From DASPXY01 sp038227745 (GTDB lineage: Bacteria; Planctomycetota; Planctomycetia; Gemmatales; Gemmataceae), in the NCBI GenBank assembly GCA_038227745.1, contig JBBRPS010000332.1, positions 1-10,612 of the forward strand: DNA of 10,612 nucleotides, written 5' to 3'. Position 1 is the stretch's first letter, and every line of letters starts with the position of its first letter. The notes below the pieces were generated by a model. That model was not told the DNA's origin, made no database searches, and was given only the letters and a program-made list of their open reading frames with translations. Below are positions 1 through 5,491 of this stretch, piece after piece. A program made the position numbers and the translations under genes.

Positions 1-66
1 GTCCTCGCGCAAAAAAGAAAGAGCGAAAGCGGCGCCGAGCGCCGCACTCCAAAGCGCGAGGCGCAT
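1..66 (-). CDS. possible N-terminus of a further minus-strand gene (runs off left edge)
   Basis: An ATG at 66..64 on the minus strand opens a frame of 22 codons to the window edge. It reads MRLALWSAALGAAF and continues ALSFLRED, a basic start followed by a hydrophobic stretch, as in a signal peptide or membrane anchor. Against it: the ATG lies only two bases past the T-run of a strong terminator, there is no clear Shine-Dalgarno apart from the G-run of the terminator stem, and the same DNA contains a second hairpin followed by a T-rich tract, with TTT codons that are rare in this window. It could be a real gene with a terminator in its leader, or simply non-coding DNA. No function can be given. 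Confidence 0.25.
   Translation of the reverse strand, partial: MRLALWSAALGAAFALSFLRED
11..45 (-). terminator. possible second, back-up intrinsic terminator
   Basis: Read on the minus strand, a perfect 7-bp stem (GCGGCGC, loop TCG, GCGCCGC; positions 45-29) is followed by a T-rich tract (28-11, ending TTTTTT). It lies about 25 nt past the main terminator of the cytochrome operon, so the pair may work in tandem. The tract is interrupted by C and G close to the stem, which weakens the call. The same bases could be coding (see the possible partial gene). Confidence 0.35.
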
Positions 67-67
67 G

Positions 68-95
68 AAAAAGCCCCCGGCAAAGTGCCGGGGGC
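68..95 (-). terminator. intrinsic terminator of the lipoprotein-resB-ccsA operon
   Basis: On the minus strand a perfect 10-bp GC-rich stem (GCCCCCGGCA / TGCCGGGGGC, positions 95-86 and 82-73) with a 3-nt loop is followed directly by TTTTT (72-68). It begins 25 nt after the ccsA stop codon. This is a textbook Rho-independent terminator in the orientation of the operon. On the plus strand there is no T-run after the stem, so it is not bidirectional. Confidence 0.9.
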
Positions 96-120
96 GGTGA
101 GAATTCGCGGCTGCGGGCGG

Positions 121-1938
121 CTATCTCCGCTTGATGCCCGTGGGCGGCACATCGCGGTCATCGCGCCCCCCGCGCGGGACGGGCGGCGCCCCGGGCGTCG
201 CCAGGGCCAACACGGTCGGCCCCCCCGAAGCCGGGGGGGCGAAGCTGCGCCAGGCTTGCAGCGGCACCAGGCTCCCCAGGCCGATGCACAACAGCTGCGT
301 GAACCAGAATACCGTCAGGCCCATCGCCAGCGTGTTGTTGAAGCCGTAGGCGTGCAGGCCGACGCCGAGCTGGTTGGTCCCGAACCACGACCAGCCGGTC
401 ACCATGTTGCCGACCACCACGAGGACCGCCAGACCGCGCTGCTTGATCAGGCCGCCCCAGCGCGCGTGCAGGACCAGCGCGTTCCACAGCACGATCAGCA
501 GGGCCCCGTTCTCCTTCGGGTCCCAGCCCCAGAAGCGGCCCCACGACTGGTCCGCCCAGATGCCGCCCAGGACCGTGCCGGTGAAGCTGAACAGCGTTGC
601 GAAGCAGACGACGCCGTAGATCATCTGTGTCAGCGTCTTGCGCAGCTCGCCGGTCAGCTCCGTCGTGAAGATGCCCATGACAATGTACGCGATGCCGAGG
701 AAGCCGGCGCCAAACGTGGCCGCGTAGCCGATGGTGATCGCCGTCACGTGCGTCGCCAGCCAGAAGTTCGTGTCGAGCACGGCCTGCAGCATCTCCAGCG
801 TGTCGCCGTCGCTGCCGAGGTGGTTAGCCACGAAGAGGCTCAGCGCGCCGGTCAGCCCGGCCAGGGCGTTGCCGATGCCGTTGTGATAGATGCGCTCCAG
901 GATCAGGCCGAGGACCACCGACATCCAGCCGATGAACACCGCCGAGGAGTACAGGTTCGTGACGAACACCAGCGGCCGCCCCGAGAGGTACATGCGAGCG
1001 AGCAGCGCCCAGGTGTGGACGACCACGGCCACGACGGCGAGCCAGAACGCGGAGCGGTTCAGCACCTGCGGCCAGGCCAGCCAACTGACGCACGCCATCA
1101 GGAACACGAAGACGTACAGCCACATGCACATGTAGAACGGCGCGAAGTTGTTGAAGAACGTCTCGAAGCCCGCCTTGCCGGACTCGGCGGGGAGCTGCCT
1201 GTCCAGCCGCTTGCTGTAGTCGGCCAGGGCCCGGTTGAAGGTTTCGACCTCGCCCTCGGAGTACGCCATCAGCATCGTCGCGAACGCGCGGGCGTTGGCG
1301 TTGTCCTGCCGGTGCATCTGCACCTCGACGAACGACTGGCCGAGGGGCTTCCAGTCCTCCCCCTGGGCCGGCGGGATGGCGAAGGGGGCGGACCAGGTGG
1401 CGATGGACTTGTACACCCCGAGGTGCTCCATCAACTGAAGGGCCTTGACGTCGAAGATGTCGCGCTTCTTGGCGTCCTTTTTGTCCGCCCGGTAGGCCGC
1501 CTCCTCCAGTTTGCCGAGATTGGCGGCGAACTGGTCGATCGAGTAGCGGTACCACCCCGGCTTCATCTTCAGGCCGAGCATGTCGAGGACCTGGTCGTTC
1601 TCGATACGGAAGACTTCCAGATCGATGGCCTTCCCCCCATTCTTGAACAGCTTGGGGCTGCTGGTCATGACTTCCAGCAGCCACCTGACGGCGGGCTGCG
1701 TCGCGCCCTTGCCGTCCTTGCCGTCCTTGTAGCTCTGGTGGCCGCTGACGGTCATCAGCGCGACGCGCGCGAACGTGTCCAGGGGCTGGACGCGGCCGCG
1801 GTGGACGACCGGCAGCTGGCCGAATTCGTGGAGGTGGAAGTCGGCCTCGCGGTCGCGGCGCGGGATGGCGGCGAAGCCGAGGAACAGCGCGCCGATGCCG
1901 GCCACGACCCAGGGGACGAAACGGGATGCGTCTTTCAT
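121..1938 (-). CDS. ccsA: cytochrome c biogenesis protein CcsA (System II heme handling and ligation)
   Basis: A 605-residue membrane protein, the catalytic half of the ResB/CcsA (System II) complex, which exports heme and ligates it to CXXCH apocytochromes outside the cytoplasmic membrane. The WWD heme-handling segment is at 461-476 (WADQSWGRFWGWDPKE), and His397 and His529 flank it as the expected outer heme ligands; His308 lies in an earlier helix. About eight helices occupy residues 267-560. Before them come one N-terminal helix (8-25) and a roughly 240-residue extracytoplasmic region starting with a GRVQPLDTFAR motif. Shorter CcsA proteins of about 300 residues lack this region, but I recall a similar one in long CcsA forms of Bacteroidetes and planctomycetes. 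The tail 566-605 is Pro/Gly/Arg-rich. The ATG at 1938 overlaps the resB stop (ATGA) and has GGAGGG 7 nt upstream inside resB, so longer upstream starts are rejected. It is the last gene before the terminator. Confidence 0.93.
   Translation of the reverse strand: MKDASRFVPWVVAGIGALFLGFAAIPRRDREADFHLHEFGQLPVVHRGRVQPLDTFARVALMTVSGHQSYKDGKDGKGATQPAVRWLLEVMTSSPKLFKNGGKAIDLEVFRIENDQVLDMLGLKMKPGWYRYSIDQFAANLGKLEEAAYRADKKDAKKRDIFDVKALQLMEHLGVYKSIATWSAPFAIPPAQGEDWKPLGQSFVEVQMHRQDNANARAFATMLMAYSEGEVETFNRALADYSKRLDRQLPAESGKAGFETFFNNFAPFYMCMWLYVFVFLMACVSWLAWPQVLNRSAFWLAVVAVVVHTWALLARMYLSGRPLVFVTNLYSSAVFIGWMSVVLGLILERIYHNGIGNALAGLTGALSLFVANHLGSDGDTLEMLQAVLDTNFWLATHVTAITIGYAATFGAGFLGIAYIVMGIFTTELTGELRKTLTQMIYGVVCFATLFSFTGTVLGGIWADQSWGRFWGWDPKENGALLIVLWNALVLHARWGGLIKQRGLAVLVVVGNMVTGWSWFGTNQLGVGLHAYGFNNTLAMGLTVFWFTQLLCIGLGSLVPLQAWRSFAPPASGGPTVLALATPGAPPVPRGGRDDRDVPPTGIKRR
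219..240. repeat. C7/G7 palindrome inside the 3' end of ccsA
   Basis: Positions 219-226 (GCCCCCCC) and 233-240 (GGGGGGGC) form a perfect 8-bp inverted repeat with a 6-nt loop. It lies in codons for the Pro/Gly-rich C-terminal tail of CcsA, outside all conserved helices. It would make a very stable mRNA hairpin, and its two 7-base homopolymers are possible slippage sites. It may be chance in Pro- and Gly-rich GC-rich coding DNA. Confidence 0.5.
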
Positions 1939-3425
1939 GCCACGGCCCTCCGGCGCAGGAACCCGAACAGGTGCAGGCCAAAGTGAATCAACATGCCCAG
2001 CGACACCATCGCGCACGAGACGTACGGCATCAGCCAGCCGGGGTTGCGCACGACCTGCAGGACCGTCCCCGCGTCGTCGGGGAGGAACGCCTGCTGGTAG
2101 AACGTCTCGCCCGAGTAGCGCAGGGGGTGGTTCATCCAGATCTTCATGACGCGGTCCACGTTCTCCTCCGGGCGTGGATCCACGAGGCGCACATCGCTGG
2201 AAAAGTTCCTGGCGGTGTTGGTGCCGGCGAAGCGGTCGTGGCGGAACTCGATCAGGTGGAGCGAGAACGGCCGGTAGCTGCGCTTCGCGCGCAGGTAGAA
2301 GTGGTACTCCTTGCCGTCCACCTCGACCGTCTGGGGTCGGTCGGGGAGCTGGCGCCGCGTGAAGTTCGAGGAGAACCACAGCGACACGAGGTACGTCCCC
2401 AGCGCCTTGCCGTTGTCGCGCCGCTTGAGGGTGATGTACGCCGAGGCGACGTCCACCTCGCCCTCGGTGCCGCTGGATTCGTTCTTCTCCAGGGCGATGA
2501 GTTGTTGCCCGTCACCGACCGTCGCGGGATTATCCTCCTGCTCGCCCTGCTGGATCTTGCCGACGATCGAGTTGACCAGGAACTTCTTGACGACGATCTC
2601 GAAGGGCAGCAGGTCGGTGCGGATCGGCTCGCCCCTGCGCAGGAACGACTGCGGGATGGCGACGACGTTGTCCGTCTTCGGGTCGGAGCGCTCGATGAAG
2701 GCCAGCTCCGTCTCGTGGTTGTTGTCGATGAAGTTGGCCGTCTCGCCGTTCGCCATGGTCATGGTGCCCTCGACGGCGTAGACGCCGGTGATGAACTCAC
2801 TGACCATCATCACGATCAGGCCGAGGTGGAGCACGAGGACGCCGCTCTTCTTGCCGTGCAGCGGGATGAGGCCGCACAACCCCCCCGTCAGCACGATCAG
2901 TCCAGACCACATGAGCAGCTCGTTGGAGTGATGCAGTTCCGACATGACGAGGAGGAACACGCTGAGGACGAACGCCGGCAGCAGGAACAGGTCCTGCCAG
3001 GCGAAGCGGAAGCGGATGCCGTGGGCGACCAGCAGGTTCGTCAGCAGGACCGCCCCGAGTAGCCAGCCGCCGGGGTAGTAGAAGCCCCAGTGGGCCTGCA
3101 AGTCCGCGGGCAGGCCGAGGAACACCTGGCCGAAGCGGACGAACACCTGGCCCGGGATCCAGACGAACCCGAAGGTGCGGAAATACTGGTTGATGACGGT
3201 GAGGTTGCCGGACTCGGCCTGGCCGAGGGTGCCGGCGAAGACGAGGAACAGCGCCAGCGAGAACACGACCACGGTCAGGCGCAGCGACGCGATCGGTCCG
3301 AGGACGTACTTCCGCACGCACTGCCAGGGGCCGAGCGGCTTCGGGGTGCGGACCGGGGCGGACTCGAGGGCAGGCGCCACGGGGTGCGGGGCGGGCGTCG
3401 TCGGGGGGGTCGTTATCTGGCTCAC
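1935..3425 (-). CDS. resB: cytochrome c biogenesis protein ResB (CcsB/Ccs1)
   Basis: A 496-residue membrane protein, partner of CcsA in the System II heme export and ligation complex. The first 40 residues are a Pro-rich cytoplasmic leader. Helices are near 48-66 (start SLRLTVVVFSLALF, end AGTLGQ, typical of ResB), 117-136, 145-162, 170-189 and 193-213. A large extracytoplasmic domain (about 216-462) follows, then a last helix near 464-488. Family-like signatures are NHPLRYSGETFYQ (432-444), just before the last helix, and NPGWLMPYV (461-469). His200 in LVLHLGLIVMM is a plausible heme ligand by analogy, not shown here. The start is a GTG at 3425, preceded by GGAAGGAAGGG, and it overlaps the upstream TGA as GTGA. 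The downstream end overlaps ccsA as ATGA. This spacing implies coupled translation of a stoichiometric complex. Confidence 0.92.
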   Translation of the reverse strand: MSQITTPPTTPAPHPVAPALESAPVRTPKPLGPWQCVRKYVLGPIASLRLTVVVFSLALFLVFAGTLGQAESGNLTVINQYFRTFGFVWIPGQVFVRFGQVFLGLPADLQAHWGFYYPGGWLLGAVLLTNLLVAHGIRFRFAWQDLFLLPAFVLSVFLLVMSELHHSNELLMWSGLIVLTGGLCGLIPLHGKKSGVLVLHLGLIVMMVSEFITGVYAVEGTMTMANGETANFIDNNHETELAFIERSDPKTDNVVAIPQSFLRRGEPIRTDLLPFEIVVKKFLVNSIVGKIQQGEQEDNPATVGDGQQLIALEKNESSGTEGEVDVASAYITLKRRDNGKALGTYLVSLWFSSNFTRRQLPDRPQTVEVDGKEYHFYLRAKRSYRPFSLHLIEFRHDRFAGTNTARNFSSDVRLVDPRPEENVDRVMKIWMNHPLRYSGETFYQQAFLPDDAGTVLQVVRNPGWLMPYVSCAMVSLGMLIHFGLHLFGFLRRRAVA

Positions 3426-4504
3426 GGTGGCCCTTCCTTCCTCGCGTTGAACTGGACGGAGCGGACGAACGCCTCGAAGTTGGCGCGCTGCCCCTCGACC
3501 ACGTCCGGCGGACCGGTCATCTTGAAGAACCAGGTGCGGGGGCCGCGGGCGGCGATCGCGCCGAAGATGGCGGTGCGCTGGCCGCCCTTGTCCGGGCCGA
3601 CCACCTCGACGTACGGCACCTTTGCGCCGGCGACCTCGATCTCCTTGACGCCCCTCTGAATTTCCGCCGCGCCCACCTCCGGCAGGCCGACCTGGCCGCG
3701 CCAGCGGTTGACGTTCATGACGAGGCCGCCGGCGCCCCCGCCGAGAGGCGAGACGGTGACCTCGGCTGCCTTCTCGCCCGCGCCGGCGCGGAAGGTGGCG
3801 ACGCTGAACGCCTTGTTCCGGGCCGACTGCCAGCCCTTCGGCACGTCGTACGTCGGGGCCGCCTCTTCCTCCTGCTCCACCGCCGGACGGGGGGGCGCCT
3901 TCTGGTCGGCGAACGGCGGGCGCGTGGCGGCGAGGCGGCTGCCGGTGCCGACCTGGTCGAAGAGGACCACGTCGGTGTCGCCCACTTTCATCTTACTGGT
4001 GACGCCCTCGAGTTGCTCCGCGTTGACGTCCTTGAGGCCGAGTTGCCCGCGCCAGCGGTTGACGTTGGCGAGGACATCGGCGGCCTGACCCTCGCGGCCG
4101 AGCGGGAAGACCGTCAGCTCCAGATCTTCGCCCTTGCCCTTCTCCTCCGGCGGCAGGCGGAAGGTGGCGTAGCGGCGGAACTCGCCCTGTTTGGGCTGCG
4201 CCTTGACCTCGCGCCAGCCCTCGGGGGCGGTCCAGGAGATGGGCGGCTCGCCCTTCTTGTCGTTGAAGCGGAGCGAGGCGATGAAGTTGCGGAAGGCCTT
4301 CTTCTGCGCCTCGACGGCGTGCTCGGGGCCGACCACCTTGAGGAACCAGGTGCGTTCGCCGTGGGGGGCGATGGCGGCGAGCATGCGCAGGCGCTGCTCG
4401 CGCGGCACCTGGTAGTGCCGGATCTCGTCGGCGTTTTGACAGCCGAGGACCGCCGCGGCGGCGAGGCCACAGGCGATCCGCAGGCTCCATCGGGTGCTGG
4501 TCAC
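3422..4504 (-). CDS. lipoprotein of unknown function with duplicated NVNRWRGQ modules, first gene of the cytochrome c maturation operon
   Basis: A predicted 360-residue lipoprotein whose function I do not know. With the GTG at 4504 as start, the N-terminus is basic then hydrophobic and ends in AAAAVLGC, so Cys22 would be lipidated. The rest is built from two module types. Module A (about 39-82 and 309-354) has the pattern A-G-x-RTWF-K-x-GP, then F-x-F-x-x-S-x-x-F. Module B (about 91-185 and 219-304) runs P-x-GW, then ATFR, then NVNRWRGQ-x-GL. The order is A-B-linker-B-A. The linker (about 186-218) is Pro/Glu-rich and looks disordered. I recall NRWRGQ proteins in planctomycete genomes, but no named domain is certain. 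Its 4-base GTGA overlap with resB and the promoter upstream make it the lead gene of the operon, suggesting a role in handling heme or apocytochrome outside the membrane. That role is inference. Longer in-frame starts up to 4675 lie upstream of the promoter and are rejected. Confidence 0.8.
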   Translation of the reverse strand: MTSTRWSLRIACGLAAAAVLGCQNADEIRHYQVPREQRLRMLAAIAPHGERTWFLKVVGPEHAVEAQKKAFRNFIASLRFNDKKGEPPISWTAPEGWREVKAQPKQGEFRRYATFRLPPEEKGKGEDLELTVFPLGREGQAADVLANVNRWRGQLGLKDVNAEQLEGVTSKMKVGDTDVVLFDQVGTGSRLAATRPPFADQKAPPRPAVEQEEEAAPTYDVPKGWQSARNKAFSVATFRAGAGEKAAEVTVSPLGGGAGGLVMNVNRWRGQVGLPEVGAAEIQRGVKEIEVAGAKVPYVEVVGPDKGGQRTAIFGAIAARGPRTWFFKMTGPPDVVEGQRANFEAFVRSVQFNARKEGPP

Positions 4505-4579
4505 ACCAATCCCCAGGGGTAGAGGTCGAAGGCGAGGTCGTGAACCGCCGTGGTGGCAACGCTGGAAGGTGTTGCGGTT

Positions 4580-4608
4580 ATTTTGGCAGGAGGGTTCGCG
4601 GGTGTCAA
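4580..4608 (-). promoter_or_regulatory. sigma-70-type promoter of the lipoprotein-resB-ccsA operon
   Basis: On the minus strand TTGACA (4608-4603) and CAAAAT (4585-4580) are separated by exactly 17 nt. The -35 box is a perfect consensus match and the -10 box matches at 4 of 6 positions. Transcription would start near 4573, giving a leader of about 70 nt before the GTG at 4504. The stretch stands out because AT-rich words are scarce here. Confidence 0.65.
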
Positions 4609-4767
4609 GGCGGCAGCCCTGGCCGACGCCACTCGGGGGCACGGATTCGCAGAGCGCTCGAACGCGGAGGGCCACTCACTCTCTCCAGTGTCGCCGGGGG
4701 GGCGGGAGAATGCAAGCGGAAAACGGGAGCGGCGCGGGCAATTTTTCCGGCCGGTCCGCTCCGGCGA

Positions 4768-4818
4768 GGTTTCGACCTTCCTGGCGAACGGCTGGCTTAC
4801 GCCAGGAAGGTTGAAACC
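4768..4818. repeat. 51-bp imperfect palindrome with nested hairpin, possible REP/MITE-like element or 3' stem-loop
   Basis: Arms of 19 bp (4768-4786, GGTTTCGACCTTCCTGGCG; 4800-4818, CGCCAGGAAGGTTGAAACC) match at 18 of 19 positions around a 13-nt centre. The single difference is a G.U wobble in plus-strand RNA but an A.C mismatch in minus-strand RNA. A second fold is nested in it: on the minus strand CTGGC-GTAA-GCCAG, whose loop fits the GNRA pattern, while the outer GCCAG gives a competing partner. It begins 6 nt after the stop of the small membrane protein gene. No T-run follows on either strand, so it is not a classical terminator, though it could protect or end that mRNA. The complex palindrome is also typical of dispersed intergenic repeats; only a genome search can tell. 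Confidence 0.75.
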
Positions 4819-4823
4819 ACGCC

Positions 4824-5114
4824 TCAGCGATCCGGTCCGCCGCCGTCGGTCCGGCGCGGCGGCGCATCCGTGAAGCGGTGCTCCCCGGGGGCGAAGTGCC
4901 GCCGTCCCGGCGCCTCGCGCAGGTGCCGGCGCCGCTCGGCGAGATTCCGCAGCGTGTACCAACGGACGAGGTTGTAGCAGAAGAAGGCCAGGGCAATCGC
5001 GCCAAGGTGGATGTTGCCGTTGATCCAGAGGATCCGCAGGTGCGGCGCCGTCCACGACAGGACGAGCGAGGTGACGGCCACGAATAACCAGAACAGTGCG
5101 AAGATGAGGTTCAC
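4824..5114 (-). CDS. small two-helix membrane protein of unknown function
   Basis: A 96-residue protein starting at GTG 5114, with GGGAAG just upstream. It has two clear membrane helices, about 3-23 (LIFALFWLFVAVTSLVL) and 33-53 (IHLGAIALAFFCYNLVRW), joined by a short loop containing TAPHLRILWINGN. The tail from residue 56 is Arg/Glu-rich and then Pro/Gly/Arg-rich, probably cytoplasmic and disordered. The hydrophobic pattern, a good start signal and a matching promoter support a real gene. I do not recognise a named family. It is transcribed away from the glycosyltransferase fusion gene across a 377-bp gap and points towards the cytochrome operon, but a palindrome and the operon's own promoter separate the two. 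A shared role with either neighbour cannot be inferred. Confidence 0.7.
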   Translation of the reverse strand: MNLIFALFWLFVAVTSLVLSWTAPHLRILWINGNIHLGAIALAFFCYNLVRWYTLRNLAERRRHLREAPGRRHFAPGEHRFTDAPPRRTDGGGPDR

Positions 5115-5174
5115 GCGGCTTCCCGGGATGGAGACGGCGGAGCGCGGCCGGCGGACAACGGCCTTCTTCTGTGT

Positions 5175-5203
5175 ATTGTCCCCGAGGCGGGAGGTGTTGG
5201 CAA
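5175..5203 (-). promoter_or_regulatory. probable promoter of the small membrane protein gene
   Basis: On the minus strand TTGCCA (5203-5198) and GACAAT (5180-5175) are 17 nt apart, matching the sigma-70 consensus at 5 of 6 and 4 of 6 positions. The start of transcription would fall near 5168, leaving a leader of about 54 nt before the GTG at 5114. The spacing is the same as in the cytochrome operon promoter. Confidence 0.5.
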
Positions 5204-5398
5204 CCCCTTCAGGTCCGGCTCCTCCACTTCCCCGCGGAAGAATTCGCGGACGCCAAAGCCGCTGGCGACGGCGATCCGCCGGCCGCGCGACGGGTGGCTC
5301 ACCGTTTCCGGTACACTTCGGCGCCTGTGCGGCCGATGCTCCTTGTATCGGCCGCGGCGACCTGGCCGCGAGGGGGGCGATAGCAGGGGGCGTGGTAG

Positions 5399-5448
5399 CG
5401 CCTGGGTCCGCGGTCTGCTTCGCCGTGGGCGACGGGGCAACCCAGGCG
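5399..5448 (+). promoter_or_regulatory. inverted repeat in the presumed leader of the glycosyltransferase gene
   Basis: Perfect 9-bp arms (CGCCTGGGT at 5399-5407, ACCCAGGCG at 5440-5448) flank a 32-nt spacer, ending 27 nt before the Shine-Dalgarno. It could be an mRNA stem or an operator. A chance repeat of this size in GC-rich DNA is possible. Confidence 0.3.
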
Positions 5449-5475
5449 GATTGAGGATCTGTTCCAGGAAACCGC

Positions 5476-5482
5476 AAGGAGG
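5476..5482 (+). promoter_or_regulatory. consensus Shine-Dalgarno fixing the start of the fusion glycosyltransferase
   Basis: AAGGAGG lies 9 nt before the ATG at 5492. It is the best ribosome binding site in the window and fixes the start, even though about 20 residues precede the first beta strand of the GT2 domain. Confidence 0.8.
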
Positions 5483-5491
5483 CCATTTCCG

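Larger units (their letters stand above)
4505..4823. other. 319-bp intergenic region: operon promoter plus a long palindrome
   Basis: No convincing gene is present. Counting from the lipoprotein start (4504) to the stop of the small membrane protein gene (4824), it holds the operon leader (4505-4573), the promoter (4580-4608), a featureless part (about 4609-4767) and the 51-bp palindrome (4768-4818). The short open frames crossing it on both strands lack good ribosome binding sites and read as Arg/Gly/Pro-rich out-of-frame sequence. Confidence 0.6.
5115..5491. other. 377-bp divergent intergenic region
   Basis: It separates the minus-strand small membrane protein gene from the plus-strand glycosyltransferase gene. 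It holds a minus-strand promoter (5175-5203) and, next to the plus-strand gene, a 9-bp inverted repeat (5399-5448) and a strong Shine-Dalgarno (5476-5482). I could not find a convincing plus-strand -35/-10 pair. Short open frames here lack start signals. Confidence 0.55.

Noticed and set aside
1939..2379. An N-terminal extension of ccsA into resB
   Set aside because: The extension is an out-of-frame reading of resB. The ATG at 1938 has a good ribosome site and starts a normal N-terminal helix.
85..3659. Long plus-strand open frames opposite the lipoprotein, resB and ccsA genes
   Set aside because: They encode Arg/His/Gln/Ala-rich sequence without domains, and the minus-strand proteins have clear family motifs. 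Antisense frames stay open by chance at high GC.
4768..4818. The long palindrome as a classical Rho-independent terminator
   Set aside because: No T-run follows the stem on either strand; the nearest minus-strand AT-rich stretch is A-rich and about 20 nt away.
5111..5302. A 63-codon minus-strand frame from a GTG at 5302, ending in a GTGA overlap with the small membrane protein gene
   Set aside because: The overlap resembles the cytochrome operon, but there is no proper ribosome site, the C-terminus is Pro/Arg/Ser-rich, and the probable promoter of the small gene lies inside it.
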